Shown here piece after piece: positions 16,970-26,500 of a stretch of 33,521 nt of DNA. The notes beneath the pieces are model-generated. The model made no database searches. It was not told the origin of the DNA and saw only the letters and a program-made list of their open reading frames with translations. Made by a program: the position numbers and the translations under genes. Position 1 is the stretch's first letter. Every line of letters starts with the position of its first letter. The DNA comes from Calothrix sp. MO_167.B12 (lineage in GTDB: Bacteria; Cyanobacteriota; Cyanobacteriia; Cyanobacteriales; Nostocaceae). Where the stretch lies: contig JASJCJ010000037.1 in NCBI GenBank assembly GCA_030066045.1, forward strand, positions 1-33,521, in the 5' to 3' direction.

Positions 16970-17301
16970 CTGCTGCACTTTGGGATATTTTCCTAGATTT
17001 TTGTGATGCTCCTCCAGGGAGCCACCTAACGGTGATGGTACAAAACATCCGCCTGACGGCGAAGGCTGTGTATAAAAAAGAATGCCAAACTAGTTAAATA
17101 ACTAGGGCAATGGTATTTTAGTTAGATCATTCCTAACCCATTGATTTAACCAGTCCGATGACAATTTGACAACAGGTATAGTGAGCTATATTTTTACTTA
17201 CTTAACTGGTATTCCTATACATATTAAAGATTACACCACCTATTGCCCATATTCCTTCATTAAGAATATGTTAAGGGTAAGACCTATTTTTTGCAGCTCC
17301 C
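16970..17301. other. Intergenic region between TPR-CHAT gene and its short paralogue
   Basis: 332 bp of AT-rich sequence upstream of the TPR-CHAT start and downstream of the short paralogue (both minus strand). It contains a CCTCCAGGGAG palindrome near 17011-17025 and CCGCCTGACGGCG near 17050. The size suggests that the long gene has its own promoter, although read-through from the short gene is possible. Confidence 0.4.
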
Positions 17302-18042
17302 TTATTCATCCGTGTTTGATTGATTTTCCTCATTAAATTGATTAATCAGTCCTTCAATAATCCTTTCTGGGTCTTCCGTATCTAAACCTAGTTGTTGGGC
17401 AATTTGCTGGCATAAATTCCGATCCTGTTGCAACATGGAAAACAATTCATCTAAAGTAACAGTTTGATATTCCCCTTCTGGTAGATTATCATGCTCGTCT
17501 TCCCCGGTAGTAATTACAGGATTAGAGGACGTATTTTCTGTAAAGACACTTTCTTGCCCCAATTCAAAATCACCTATATTCCCAGGAGAATCAACGGAGA
17601 ATGGGGACGGTGTCGCATCTGGTCCTTCATATTCCCAAATGGGTTCCTTTTGGTTGCGGGTTAACAAATCCATGCCAATATCGTGGGCATAGTCTCCCAC
17701 ATCACCAATCTCTAGCTCGCCTAATTTCACCATCCGAGCAGCTAATTCATTGTTAGGCGTAGAAGATGCCATTAACCTCTCCCCAAAGCCATCTAACCAC
17801 TTTAACCACCGTTCCTGGTCAACCCGATGTTCGAGATTTTGCAACCACTTCAGTGCCCAAGTTTGTCCTCTTTCTTGATGTACTCCCTCTAACAATTCGG
17901 TAAACAGGAACTCTAAATCCGTATCGCTGAGGGACGGGGGAGGTTGCGATTGGATATTACCTTCTATCTGGGATAATTTTTGTTGTTTACCAAACAAGCG
18001 TTGGAAAAAATTTTTAATCCATTGAATCAAGCGCTTGAGCAT
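17302..18042 (-). CDS. Short protein sharing the N-terminal module of the TPR-CHAT protein
   Basis: This 246-residue acidic protein aligns along its first 120 residues with the start of the downstream 1549-residue protein: the same amphipathic opening (MLKRLIQWIKNFFQRLF), DLEFLFTELLEGVHQERGQ versus DLEFLFTQLLEGVYQARGQ, and GELEIGD versus GELDIGE. It also retains an IWEYEGP patch and a TLDELFSMLQQ segment, as the large protein does, but has no TPRs and no CHAT-like domain. It therefore looks like a condensed adaptor version of the large protein's first 490 residues. I do not know a named family. It could bind the same membrane site or partner, or pair with the large protein. It is encoded 332 bp upstream in the same direction. 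Confidence 0.85.
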   Translation of the reverse strand: MLKRLIQWIKNFFQRLFGKQQKLSQIEGNIQSQPPPSLSDTDLEFLFTELLEGVHQERGQTWALKWLQNLEHRVDQERWLKWLDGFGERLMASSTPNNELAARMVKLGELEIGDVGDYAHDIGMDLLTRNQKEPIWEYEGPDATPSPFSVDSPGNIGDFELGQESVFTENTSSNPVITTGEDEHDNLPEGEYQTVTLDELFSMLQQDRNLCQQIAQQLGLDTEDPERIIEGLINQFNEENQSNTDE

Positions 18043-18611
18043 TTACCTTACCATGAGTAGTTCTGAGATTACCCTAAAGATTTTAGCGATTTCTGGTGAC
18101 AAGAGGCTCATTTAAAGGCAACAGGGAACTCTTAACAGGCAATAGTGAAGGCGTTGGACGAGGATTTAAACCCCGTCCAACGCAATCGTCCCACTCATGA
18201 CGGGGCACCAGACCCACTGGTGGGTCGAGGGAACTCAAGGGCAACAACCGGGAGTTCCCAACCAACTAACCCAACTGTTGCCCGTTGCCCGTTGCCTGTT
18301 CCCTCGACCGAAGGTCGGTCAAAATTATTACAGTGATCAAAACTGAAATTATGAGCAATAATTCGTCAGTGTTTTTCTGGCTGATAACCGAAATGACCAA
18401 GAAAGAAACTGTATATAAGCCTTATTGGTGGAGAGTCAAGAATTTTGTTTGAGTTTCATTAGCCCTTCTATACCCTACGGGAAGGCTACGCCTACATTGA
18501 TGGGGTAATAATTCTAGATTCTTCATTCTCAATTCTAAATTCCCCTTGACCCTCTCATCGAAAATGTAGCCAGTGGACATTCGTGTAAATTTTCATAGGT
18601 AATAAAGCAAG
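18043..18611. other. Divergent intergenic region with repeats
   Basis: 569 bp separates the minus-strand short paralogue from the plus-strand oxygenase gene, so promoters in both directions should lie here. The part at 18106-18325 is repeat-rich: GGCAACAGGGAAC-type and TTGCCCGTTGCCCG tracts, a GTTGGACGAGG / CCCCGTCCAAC pairing, CCACTGGTGGG and CGACCGAAGGTCGGTC. A short palindrome CCCTACGGGAAGG is at 18472. No gene or tRNA is visible. Confidence 0.5.
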
Positions 18612-20939
18612 ATGAGCGAACTGAATTCAAGCCCCAACTTTCCAGGGGCAATTTTATCTTTATCTCGGCAAGAACTAGACGAGGTGGAGATGGAAATTGT
18701 TGATGGTGCATTACCAACAGACCTACAAGGCCATGTATTCATCACGGCAATATGTGGTTTTGTCAATTCCCATGCCATTCCTGGAACACCGATTGTGATT
18801 CCCCCGAAAGATGGAATCCCGGTAATTAACGGTGATGGTATGATTTGCCGCTTAGATTTTCATCACAAAGGTCAAGAATCTCAACCGGGAAAAGTTTGGT
18901 TAAAGACAAAGTTGGCTGGAACCCCTTCTTTTTGGGCAGATGTGGCGACGGTGGAGGAGGAATATACCAAGTATAAGTTCCATAACTTTGGGGTTGCCAG
19001 GATTTCCGAATTTCTCGGTGCTCGAAATGTGGTGAATACGGCTTGGCTACCATTCAAGTTACCAGGAGAAAACGATCGCCTATTGGTAACTTTAGATGCA
19101 GGTCGTGCTTATGAAATTGATACCACATCCTTGGAGATAGTCACCCCTATTGGTAGGAACAATGAGTGGCGGGAACAACTCAAATTGGGGATTCCCTTCA
19201 AGTTAATTATGAGTACGGCACACCCTTATTTCGATCCCCGTACCCAGGAAATGTTCACAGTTAATTTTACCCAGTCCTTTCTGTCTCTACTCTCTCCCCA
19301 ATTTAAACAGCAGGGGGAAGTATTGGATGAGATTTTGCCTCGGATTGGTAATGCTCTGGAGATAGTTGAAGAGTTATTAGAAAAATTGGAAAAATGGATT
19401 GATAACTGGAGTAATCACCACAAAACAACTCAGCTGATGGGATTAGGAACAGCAGATGTGGCAGAAATTCAGGAGTTTTCCCAGGAAGCTATTACCTCTT
19501 TCCGGAGAAAGGAGGAGGAAATAAGCGATGAAGATGTTCCCGAAACATTCAAAGAATTTTTACACGAATTAGGGCTAATTATCAAATCAGAAATTGATGA
19601 GGCTGAAGATTTAGCATATATCCAGGATTTTCTGGATGAATTATTGCAACTGGTTAGAGTCGGATCGACCTTCCTCTCAGGAGTGAAGGATATGGAAGAT
19701 GCGGCTTATTTAATCCGTTGGAATGGTAAAGATGACTTTGAAAATTGGCAGTTGGTACTACCTGATGGTAGTCCTGTGGAGATTAAGCAAACCATGCACC
19801 AAATAGGGGTAACCCAGGATTATTTGGTGCTTATGGATACATCATTAAAAATTGGGTTGAATCAGTTAATTGTTGTCAAAAATAAAAGAATAGACGCATT
19901 AATCAGGCGGCTGATTAACTATCCCCAATCCCCGGAAACTTCCATATATATAGTTTCTCGTGCTGATTTAAAAAGTGGTCACAAAGAGGTGGTTGCCCAG
20001 AAAATAGTGATACCTATGGAAGTGTTCCACTTCTTGGTCGATTATGATAATCCAGGCGATCAGATTACCCTCCATGCGTCCCATGCTTCTGCTTGGGACG
20101 TAGCTGAATGGTTGCGACGAGAAGATATACCCCTGACAGATAACCCCCAGCCACCTGTGGGTATGGTAGTTTCCGGCATGGATGTGAACCATTTAGGTCG
20201 CTACTACATTGATGCTAAAAATGCTACCTTGTGCGAATCAGCAGTAACGACTAACTTTGATGCTAATTGGGCGATCGCTATTTGGGCTTATAGCAATCAA
20301 AAAATGGCTGATGGCTCTTGGTATCCTCCAGCCAAGTTTGACAACATTTATTGGGGTGCTTGGGGTGCTTGGGAAGATTTGCTATCAGAATATATTGCCA
20401 ATATGTACGAAGACTATGAGTATCGGGATGGATCCGTAGCAGAAGTTAAACAAGCTACAGCTCAAGTTAAACCATCTAATATCTGTCGCCTCAATACCGA
20501 AACCATGGAAGTTGCCGACGTTTATCAGTTCCCCCCTGGTTATTTTGGCAACTCACCCCAGTTCGTACCCCGTGCCAATGGTAGTGGAGACTCAACGGAT
20601 GGTTATATTCTGTGTACAGTAATTTATGATAATGGTGATCGCGCAGGTGATGTAGAAATTGGCACCAGTGAAATTTGGATTTTTGATGCCCAAGACTTTC
20701 ACCGAGGAGAAATAGATCCCACGTGGGGAATTGCTAAACCCCTATGTAGACTCCGCCATCCCCAGTTTAAATTTGGCTTTACTACCCATAGCACTTGGTT
20801 GCCCAAGATTGCTCCTAGAACACAAGGGATTTACCGCATTTCTATTCGTGAAGATTATGAGGAGATAGTCAAGCAGCAAGAAAATCCAGACATTCAGCGG
20901 ATATTTGAAGAAAAGATTTATCCTCACTTCCCAGACTGA
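18612..20939 (+). CDS. Carotenoid oxygenase family protein with large helical insert (paralogue 1)
   Basis: The 775-residue protein belongs to the carotenoid cleavage oxygenase / RPE65 family of seven-bladed beta-propeller non-haem iron enzymes. Four expected iron-ligand histidines are visible: His204 in MSTAHPYFDP, His396 in QTMHQIGVTQDY, His473 in VFHFLVDYDNPG and His726 in FGFTTHSTW. INGDGMI near 72 and LDAGRAYEIDTTSLE near 161 are also family-like. Classical members are about 480-550 residues; here the His1-His2 spacing is 192 residues because of an acidic, largely helical insert (about 222-360). The substrate (carotenoid, apocarotenoid or stilbene) cannot be told. A similar gene follows 389 bp downstream. 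The ATG at 18612 is preceded only by an AT-rich stretch. Confidence 0.88.
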   Translation: MSELNSSPNFPGAILSLSRQELDEVEMEIVDGALPTDLQGHVFITAICGFVNSHAIPGTPIVIPPKDGIPVINGDGMICRLDFHHKGQESQPGKVWLKTKLAGTPSFWADVATVEEEYTKYKFHNFGVARISEFLGARNVVNTAWLPFKLPGENDRLLVTLDAGRAYEIDTTSLEIVTPIGRNNEWREQLKLGIPFKLIMSTAHPYFDPRTQEMFTVNFTQSFLSLLSPQFKQQGEVLDEILPRIGNALEIVEELLEKLEKWIDNWSNHHKTTQLMGLGTADVAEIQEFSQEAITSFRRKEEEISDEDVPETFKEFLHELGLIIKSEIDEAEDLAYIQDFLDELLQLVRVGSTFLSGVKDMEDAAYLIRWNGKDDFENWQLVLPDGSPVEIKQTMHQIGVTQDYLVLMDTSLKIGLNQLIVVKNKRIDALIRRLINYPQSPETSIYIVSRADLKSGHKEVVAQKIVIPMEVFHFLVDYDNPGDQITLHASHASAWDVAEWLRREDIPLTDNPQPPVGMVVSGMDVNHLGRYYIDAKNATLCESAVTTNFDANWAIAIWAYSNQKMADGSWYPPAKFDNIYWGAWGAWEDLLSEYIANMYEDYEYRDGSVAEVKQATAQVKPSNICRLNTETMEVADVYQFPPGYFGNSPQFVPRANGSGDSTDGYILCTVIYDNGDRAGDVEIGTSEIWIFDAQDFHRGEIDPTWGIAKPLCRLRHPQFKFGFTTHSTWLPKIAPRTQGIYRISIREDYEEIVKQQENPDIQRIFEEKIYPHFPD

Positions 20940-21328
20940 ACTAATAGTCGCGGGTGTGAGTGATCCCCGACTTCTTGAAGGATACCAATGGCGAATCAGG
21001 GGTATCACCCTCTTTGGAGTGGGGAGCGGGAGAGTGGGGGAGTGGGGGTAGAAAAAACAAGTCCAAATTATGCCAATAATCCCTAGTTTTTAACCTAGTA
21101 AGGGGTCATACCCACTATTCGTCAGCAGCATCCTTGAAGAAGTCGAGGATCTGTTATCCCTCAGCCTAAACTCCCTTCGGTTGTATAAAATTACCTATCT
21201 CCTCCATCTCTCTTTACTTTGCGTTCTACCCTACCCTGCGGGAAGCCACTGCGTGTCTACGGGAAGCCACTTCGTGTCTAATACGCCAGTGCGGTTAAAA
21301 AACATTGCAATAGAGTAATAATACTGAA
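20940..21328. other. Intergenic region between the two oxygenase genes
   Basis: This 389-bp gap contains a small inverted-repeat element (20962-21151) and, nearer the second gene, two tandem GGGAAGCCACTNCGTGTCTA units (about 21240-21280). A short G-rich GTGGGGGA tract lies near 21019-21050. The two oxygenase genes are thus not tightly coupled. Confidence 0.5.
20962..21151. repeat. Inverted-repeat element between oxygenase genes
   Basis: A 22-bp arm starting GATCCCCGACTTCTTGAAGG at 20962-20983 is repeated inverted at 21130-21151 with two mismatches. The roughly 190-bp unit has no coding capacity and looks like a MITE. Confidence 0.7.
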
Positions 21329-23404
21329 ATGAGCCAACAAAACCAAACATCCAATACTAGCAACTACCGCTCGGTACCAGAATCGGTAATGACTGCTAGT
21401 CGTAGCGAACTCAACAACGTAGAATTAAATCTTTTGGATGGTCAACTACCACAAGATATTAGCGGTCATGTATTTGTGATTGCACCCGTAGGCTCCGTAG
21501 ATTCTGGAGGTTTACCCTATGTCGATGGTACTCCCATTTTTAATGGCGATGGTATGATTTATCGCTTTGACTTTGACAAGCCACAGTCAGCCAGAGTTAC
21601 CACCAAAATCACCACAACCCCAGATTACTATGCAGATTTAGCAACTAGACCAGGAAGCAAATATGAAAAACATAGATTCCGCAACCTTGGTATGGGAAGG
21701 GTGTCCTTATCCCTAGGCTTGCGGAACCAGTTGAGTACAGCATTTCTGGCCATGAAATTCTCCCAACAAGAAAGCGATCGCTTATTACTCAACTTAGATG
21801 GGGGTCGTCCCTACGAAATCGATCCCCAAACCCTGGAGACAGTCACCCCTGTGGGTTCTAACCAAGAATGGCGCGCTCAAGCACAGACTCCTTTAAAATT
21901 TACCTTTGAGCCAGTGCTGAGTACGGCACATCCAGTTTTTGACCCCTATACCAAGGAGGTATTTACGGTCAATTATGGTCGTTCTTTGGGTAATATTCTC
22001 CAAGCCATACCCCTCATTTACGATTTAGACCAAATTCCCGCAGAAATTGATGAATTATTAGAAAGATTGGCAGAATTTGTCCGAGTAGAATATATCCAGG
22101 ACTTTTTGCAGATATTTTTCCAATTTTCCGACAATTTGTTACAATTCTATGTCAATCTGTTTGCAAAAATTGCTGGGGTAGACATTGATAACTTTGTTTA
22201 CCTAATTCGTTGGGATGGTAAAGGTGATTTAGAGCGGTGGAGAGTAGTATTACCAGATAAAACCCCGGTCAAAATTGAGCAAACCATGCACCAAATTGGC
22301 ATGAGTCAAGATTATGTCATATTAATGGACACGGCGTTCCAATTTGGGTTAGAGCAAGTCATCAATAACCCCGTCCCCAATAAAAAGGGAGTAGATCAAA
22401 CCATCCAGGCTTTTTTAGGTCGTCCCCAGTCACCAAACACCACCTTATACATCATCCCCCGTCGTCAACTCCAGAGAGGACAGTATCCTCTGAGGAATGA
22501 TTTAGAGGTGGAAGTAGTAGCTCAGAAAGTAGTAATTCCCTTGGAAACAGTCCACTTTCTAGTTGACTATGAAAACCCTGACAACCAAATCATCCTCCAT
22601 TTGGCTCATATTAGTGCTTGGGATGGAGCGCAGTGGATTAGGAATTATGATAAATCGGCATATCCACCCAATAATCCCGTAGAACCTCGTTTACATGGGA
22701 TGATTACCAATGCCTTGGATATTAGTCGTATGGGGAGATATAAAATTGATGCAGACAGTGGTAAAGTCATCACCTCTCAAAAAATTTATGATTCTCGGTG
22801 TACCTGGGGTATTGGATATTATGCTTATCGAGACTTGAGTACAACCACAATTCCCAGGCGTCTAGAAAATATTTACTGGACTTCTTTAGGATTGTGGAAA
22901 GAATTAATCAGCGATTCAGTTTTTCAGCTTTACAAAGATTATAAATATCGAGCCGTACCAACAGAAGAACTACTCCGTTTAGCAGATACAGGCATACCTG
23001 CACAGCTGTATCGTATATATACATCCGATGAATCCTTGAAAATTAGCGATCGCTATGAATTTCCTAACGGTTATATGGTGAACTCTGCCCAGTTTATCCC
23101 CCGTGGTGATATTCAAGGAAATTCTACAGATGGTTACATTTTCTGTGCAGTTTTATCGGGAATTGGTAACGAAATTTGGCTTTTTGATGCTCAAGATTTA
23201 GCCAGTGGTCCATTATGTAAACTTAGTCACCCTTCTCTCGACTTTGGATTTACCATTCATACCGCTTGGCTAGCTGAAATTGCTCCTCGCAATGCTAGTT
23301 ACCATATTGGGGTACGTCAAGATTACCAAGATATAGTCAAACAGAGATCTAAGGAAATTCAAGAACTGTTTGAGGAGGAAATATACCCCTATTTTGAAGG
23401 TTAA
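21329..23404 (+). CDS. Carotenoid oxygenase family protein (paralogue 2)
   Basis: The 691-residue protein is a tandem paralogue of the preceding gene, sharing the same motifs throughout: FNGDGMIYRFDFD, LDGGRPYEIDPQTLE, QTMHQIGMSQDYVILMD and NSTDGYIFCAVL. The four putative iron ligands are His201 (LSTAHPVFDP), His321 (QTMHQIG), His409 (TVHFLVDYENP) and His644 (FGFTIHTAW). Its His1-His2 insert is shorter (about 65 residues beyond classical enzymes) and lacks the acidic part of paralogue 1. All metal ligands being kept in both copies suggests both are enzymes, possibly with different substrates. A hairpin-forming repeat follows its stop directly. Confidence 0.88.
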   Translation: MSQQNQTSNTSNYRSVPESVMTASRSELNNVELNLLDGQLPQDISGHVFVIAPVGSVDSGGLPYVDGTPIFNGDGMIYRFDFDKPQSARVTTKITTTPDYYADLATRPGSKYEKHRFRNLGMGRVSLSLGLRNQLSTAFLAMKFSQQESDRLLLNLDGGRPYEIDPQTLETVTPVGSNQEWRAQAQTPLKFTFEPVLSTAHPVFDPYTKEVFTVNYGRSLGNILQAIPLIYDLDQIPAEIDELLERLAEFVRVEYIQDFLQIFFQFSDNLLQFYVNLFAKIAGVDIDNFVYLIRWDGKGDLERWRVVLPDKTPVKIEQTMHQIGMSQDYVILMDTAFQFGLEQVINNPVPNKKGVDQTIQAFLGRPQSPNTTLYIIPRRQLQRGQYPLRNDLEVEVVAQKVVIPLETVHFLVDYENPDNQIILHLAHISAWDGAQWIRNYDKSAYPPNNPVEPRLHGMITNALDISRMGRYKIDADSGKVITSQKIYDSRCTWGIGYYAYRDLSTTTIPRRLENIYWTSLGLWKELISDSVFQLYKDYKYRAVPTEELLRLADTGIPAQLYRIYTSDESLKISDRYEFPNGYMVNSAQFIPRGDIQGNSTDGYIFCAVLSGIGNEIWLFDAQDLASGPLCKLSHPSLDFGFTIHTAWLAEIAPRNASYHIGVRQDYQDIVKQRSKEIQELFEEEIYPYFEG

Positions 23405-23405
23405 C

Positions 23406-23487
23406 TAAGTAACTGGGTCAAATTAAATATAAAACCTCACCCCGCCTGTGAGGTTTTATCTTACATTTGATTACACCTATCTACTTA
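23406..23487. repeat. Family C element, copy 2, with a central 10-bp hairpin
   Basis: TAAGTAACTGGGTCAAATTA at the left and ATTACACCTATCTACTTA at the right match the ends of the element at 3584-3764 (inverted there). In the middle, AAAACCTCAC (23431-23440) and GTGAGGTTTT (23448-23457) form a perfect 10-bp stem. It lies immediately after the stop of the second oxygenase gene and may serve as its transcript end. Confidence 0.6.
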
Positions 23488-23523
23488 ACAGAGATACTCA
23501 CAATTTATGATTCATAACAGGAA

Positions 23524-23559
23524 GAGGATGAAGATTAATTTCATCCTCCCGTATTTTTT
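23524..23559 (+). terminator. Rho-independent terminator-like hairpin before the 2090-residue protein gene
   Basis: GAGGATGAA (23524-23532) pairs perfectly with TTCATCCTC (23540-23548), followed by a run of six T at 23554-23559. It ends 15 bp before the ATG at 23575. It is either the terminator of the oxygenase transcript or, if transcription starts upstream, a leader hairpin that could attenuate the following gene. Confidence 0.6.
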
Positions 23560-23574
23560 CACCCACTAAAAACT

Positions 23575-26500
23575 ATGTTTTTGATTCCAGGCTACGAATT
23601 ACAAGCAAAAATTAGCGATCGCGGTAACACCAGTACTTACATTGGTGTGAGGATTTGCGATCGCCAAGCAGTTGTTCTCAAAATAGTTCACGATAATGCT
23701 GCAACCATAGAAGATATAGATAAATTGAAACATGAGTATGAAATTATAAAAAGCCTCGAACCAGAAATAACTTCTAAGTGCTATGGCTTGGAGAAGGTTG
23801 GTAATTTGTATATCTTAGTACTGCAATATTCTAGTAGTGAGTCACTCAAAAATTATATTGCAAGTCGCCATATCAATCTCAGGGAACTAATTGATTTATT
23901 TATTGAAATTGTCAAAATATTGGGCAAATTGCATACCCACAAAATTATTCATTGTCACATAAAAACAGACAATTTTATGATTAATCCCAGTACAAAAAAA
24001 ATAAAACTCATTGGATTTAAAAATGCTTTAAATCTCAAAATCAATATCCCCACAATTAGCCATTCAAAACCTATTTACGGAACATTTGCTTATATTTCTC
24101 CAGAACAAACTGGCCGAATGAATAGAGCAATTGATTATCGCACAGATTTTTATTCTTTGGGGGTTACTTTTTATGAAATTATTACGGGTAGGTTACCCTT
24201 TGAGACTAAAGAACCCAGTGAATTAATTCACAGTCATATTGCCAAACAACCAGTATTACCAGAACAAATAGTACCAGAAATTCCTCCAGTAGTTTCTGGT
24301 ATTGTAATGAAACTAATGTCTAAGAATCCAGAAGACAGATATCAAAGTACTTTTGGACTCATTAATGACCTCAAAATTTGTCTGATAAAATTAGAAATCT
24401 TCAATCAGATTGATGCTTTTCCTTTGGGACAAAAAGATATATATAGCAATTTTGAAATACCTCAAAAATTATATGGACGAGAGGCAGAAATTAATCAATT
24501 ATTTTCCGCTTTTAAAAGAGTCCAGAAAGGAGGGAAGGAAATTATTCTCGTCACTGGTTATCCAGGTACTGGCAAAACGGAATTAGTCAATGAAGTCAAA
24601 AAACAGATAATTGAAAAAGATGCATACTTTATTTCTGGTAAATTTTCACAGATTCAACAAAATATTCCTTATGCAGCTTTAATACAAGCTTTTCAAGAAT
24701 TAATTAAACAACTATTAACATCAAATGATTTACAAATTCAGACTTGGCAGCAAAAAATACTCACTAATCTCGGTAGTAATGCTCAGATAATCATTGATTT
24801 TATCCCCGAATTAGAAATCATTATTGGTAAACAGGCACCTATTCCTCATCTAAAATTTACTGAAGCTCAAAACCGCTTTAATTTAGTATTCCAGAACTTT
24901 ATTAATATCTTTAGTACTAAAGAGCATCCATTAGTTATATTTCTTGATGATTTACACTGGGCAGATTCAGGCTCCTTAAAATTAATCCAACTATTGATGA
25001 ATAGCTCTGAAATTAAGCATCTTTTAGTGGTTGGCACATATCGTAACTATGAAGTAATTCATACAAACATTTTTATGAATATATTGGAGGATATGCAAAA
25101 TACTAAAGTTAAAATAAGTACCATTATCCTTGATTCATTAAATGTAGAATATATCCATCAATTACTTATTGATATTTGTCACTGCAAGTCAGAAATTTCA
25201 TATTTATTAGCAGAAATATTACACAAAAAAACCAATGGCAATCCTTTCTTCTTGATTCAATTACTCAAAGCTATTCACCAGGAGCAATTAGTTGAATTTG
25301 ATGATTGTCGTGGAGCTTGGCAATGGGATATTGATAGAATCCAAAATATGGCGATCAGTGATAATGTCATTGAATTAATGGTTAGTAATATTTCCAAACT
25401 GCATCATGATACACAAAATATTTTAAAACTAGCCTCCTGTATTGGTAGTAAATTCGACCTAGAAACTCTATCTATTATTAATAGAACCAAGATTGAGCGT
25501 ACAGAAAATGAACTGTTAAAAATAATTGAAACTGGTCTGATATTACCAGTAAATGATCATAGAACATTTACTGAGTTCTCTGTAATGAGAAATAATAATC
25601 CATATCAAAGTAAATATAAAGAATATAAATTTTTGCATGATAGAGTACAACAAGCAGCATATTACCTAATTTCAGATAGACAAAAGCAAGAACTTCATTG
25701 GCAAATTGGTCAACTACTACTCAATCAAACTAGTCCAGAACAAATAGAAGAAAAAATATTTGATTTGGTAAATCAATTAAATCTTGGTTTTGAATTCAAT
25801 GAATTACAGTCAGACAAATATGAACTAGCACAATTAAATCTGATTGCTGGTCATAAAGCTAAGGTAGCAAATGCCTACATATCATCACTAGAATATTTTC
25901 GTTTCGCCTTGAATTTATTAGATGAAGATAGCTGGATCGCCAATTATGAATTAACTTTTGAATTATATCTGGGAAATATAGAATTAGAATTTATCAACAC
26001 TAATATAGAATCAGCATTTCACCTTTCTAAAATTGCCATTAAAAAAGCTCAAAATATTCTCGATAAAATTAATTTATATGAGTTACAAATTAAGTTTTGT
26101 ATTTATCAAAATGAAATGCAACAGGCCTTAGATATTGGATTTAAAGTTTTGGATATTTTGGAAATTAATCTTTCCCAAGAAATAAATAAAAAACTGATTA
26201 TCCAGGACTTGTTGAACTTATCAGAAATGACTGACATTTATAAAATAAAGGTGATAGATATTTTAGAAACAATTACTGCTCCTGCTTTTATTAGTAATCC
26301 AACACTAGTTGCACCAATTATTATAACCATGATTAATATTTGTAGTCAGTATGGAAATACTCCTTCTGCTGCTTATGCTTATGGTCTTTATGGTTTACTT
26401 TTATGTGGTTCAATTAAGGACATAGATTTGGGATATAAGTTTGGTAAACTAGCTCTCAGTTTGGTTGAAAAATTAGATGTACAACAAACAATGTCTCGGG

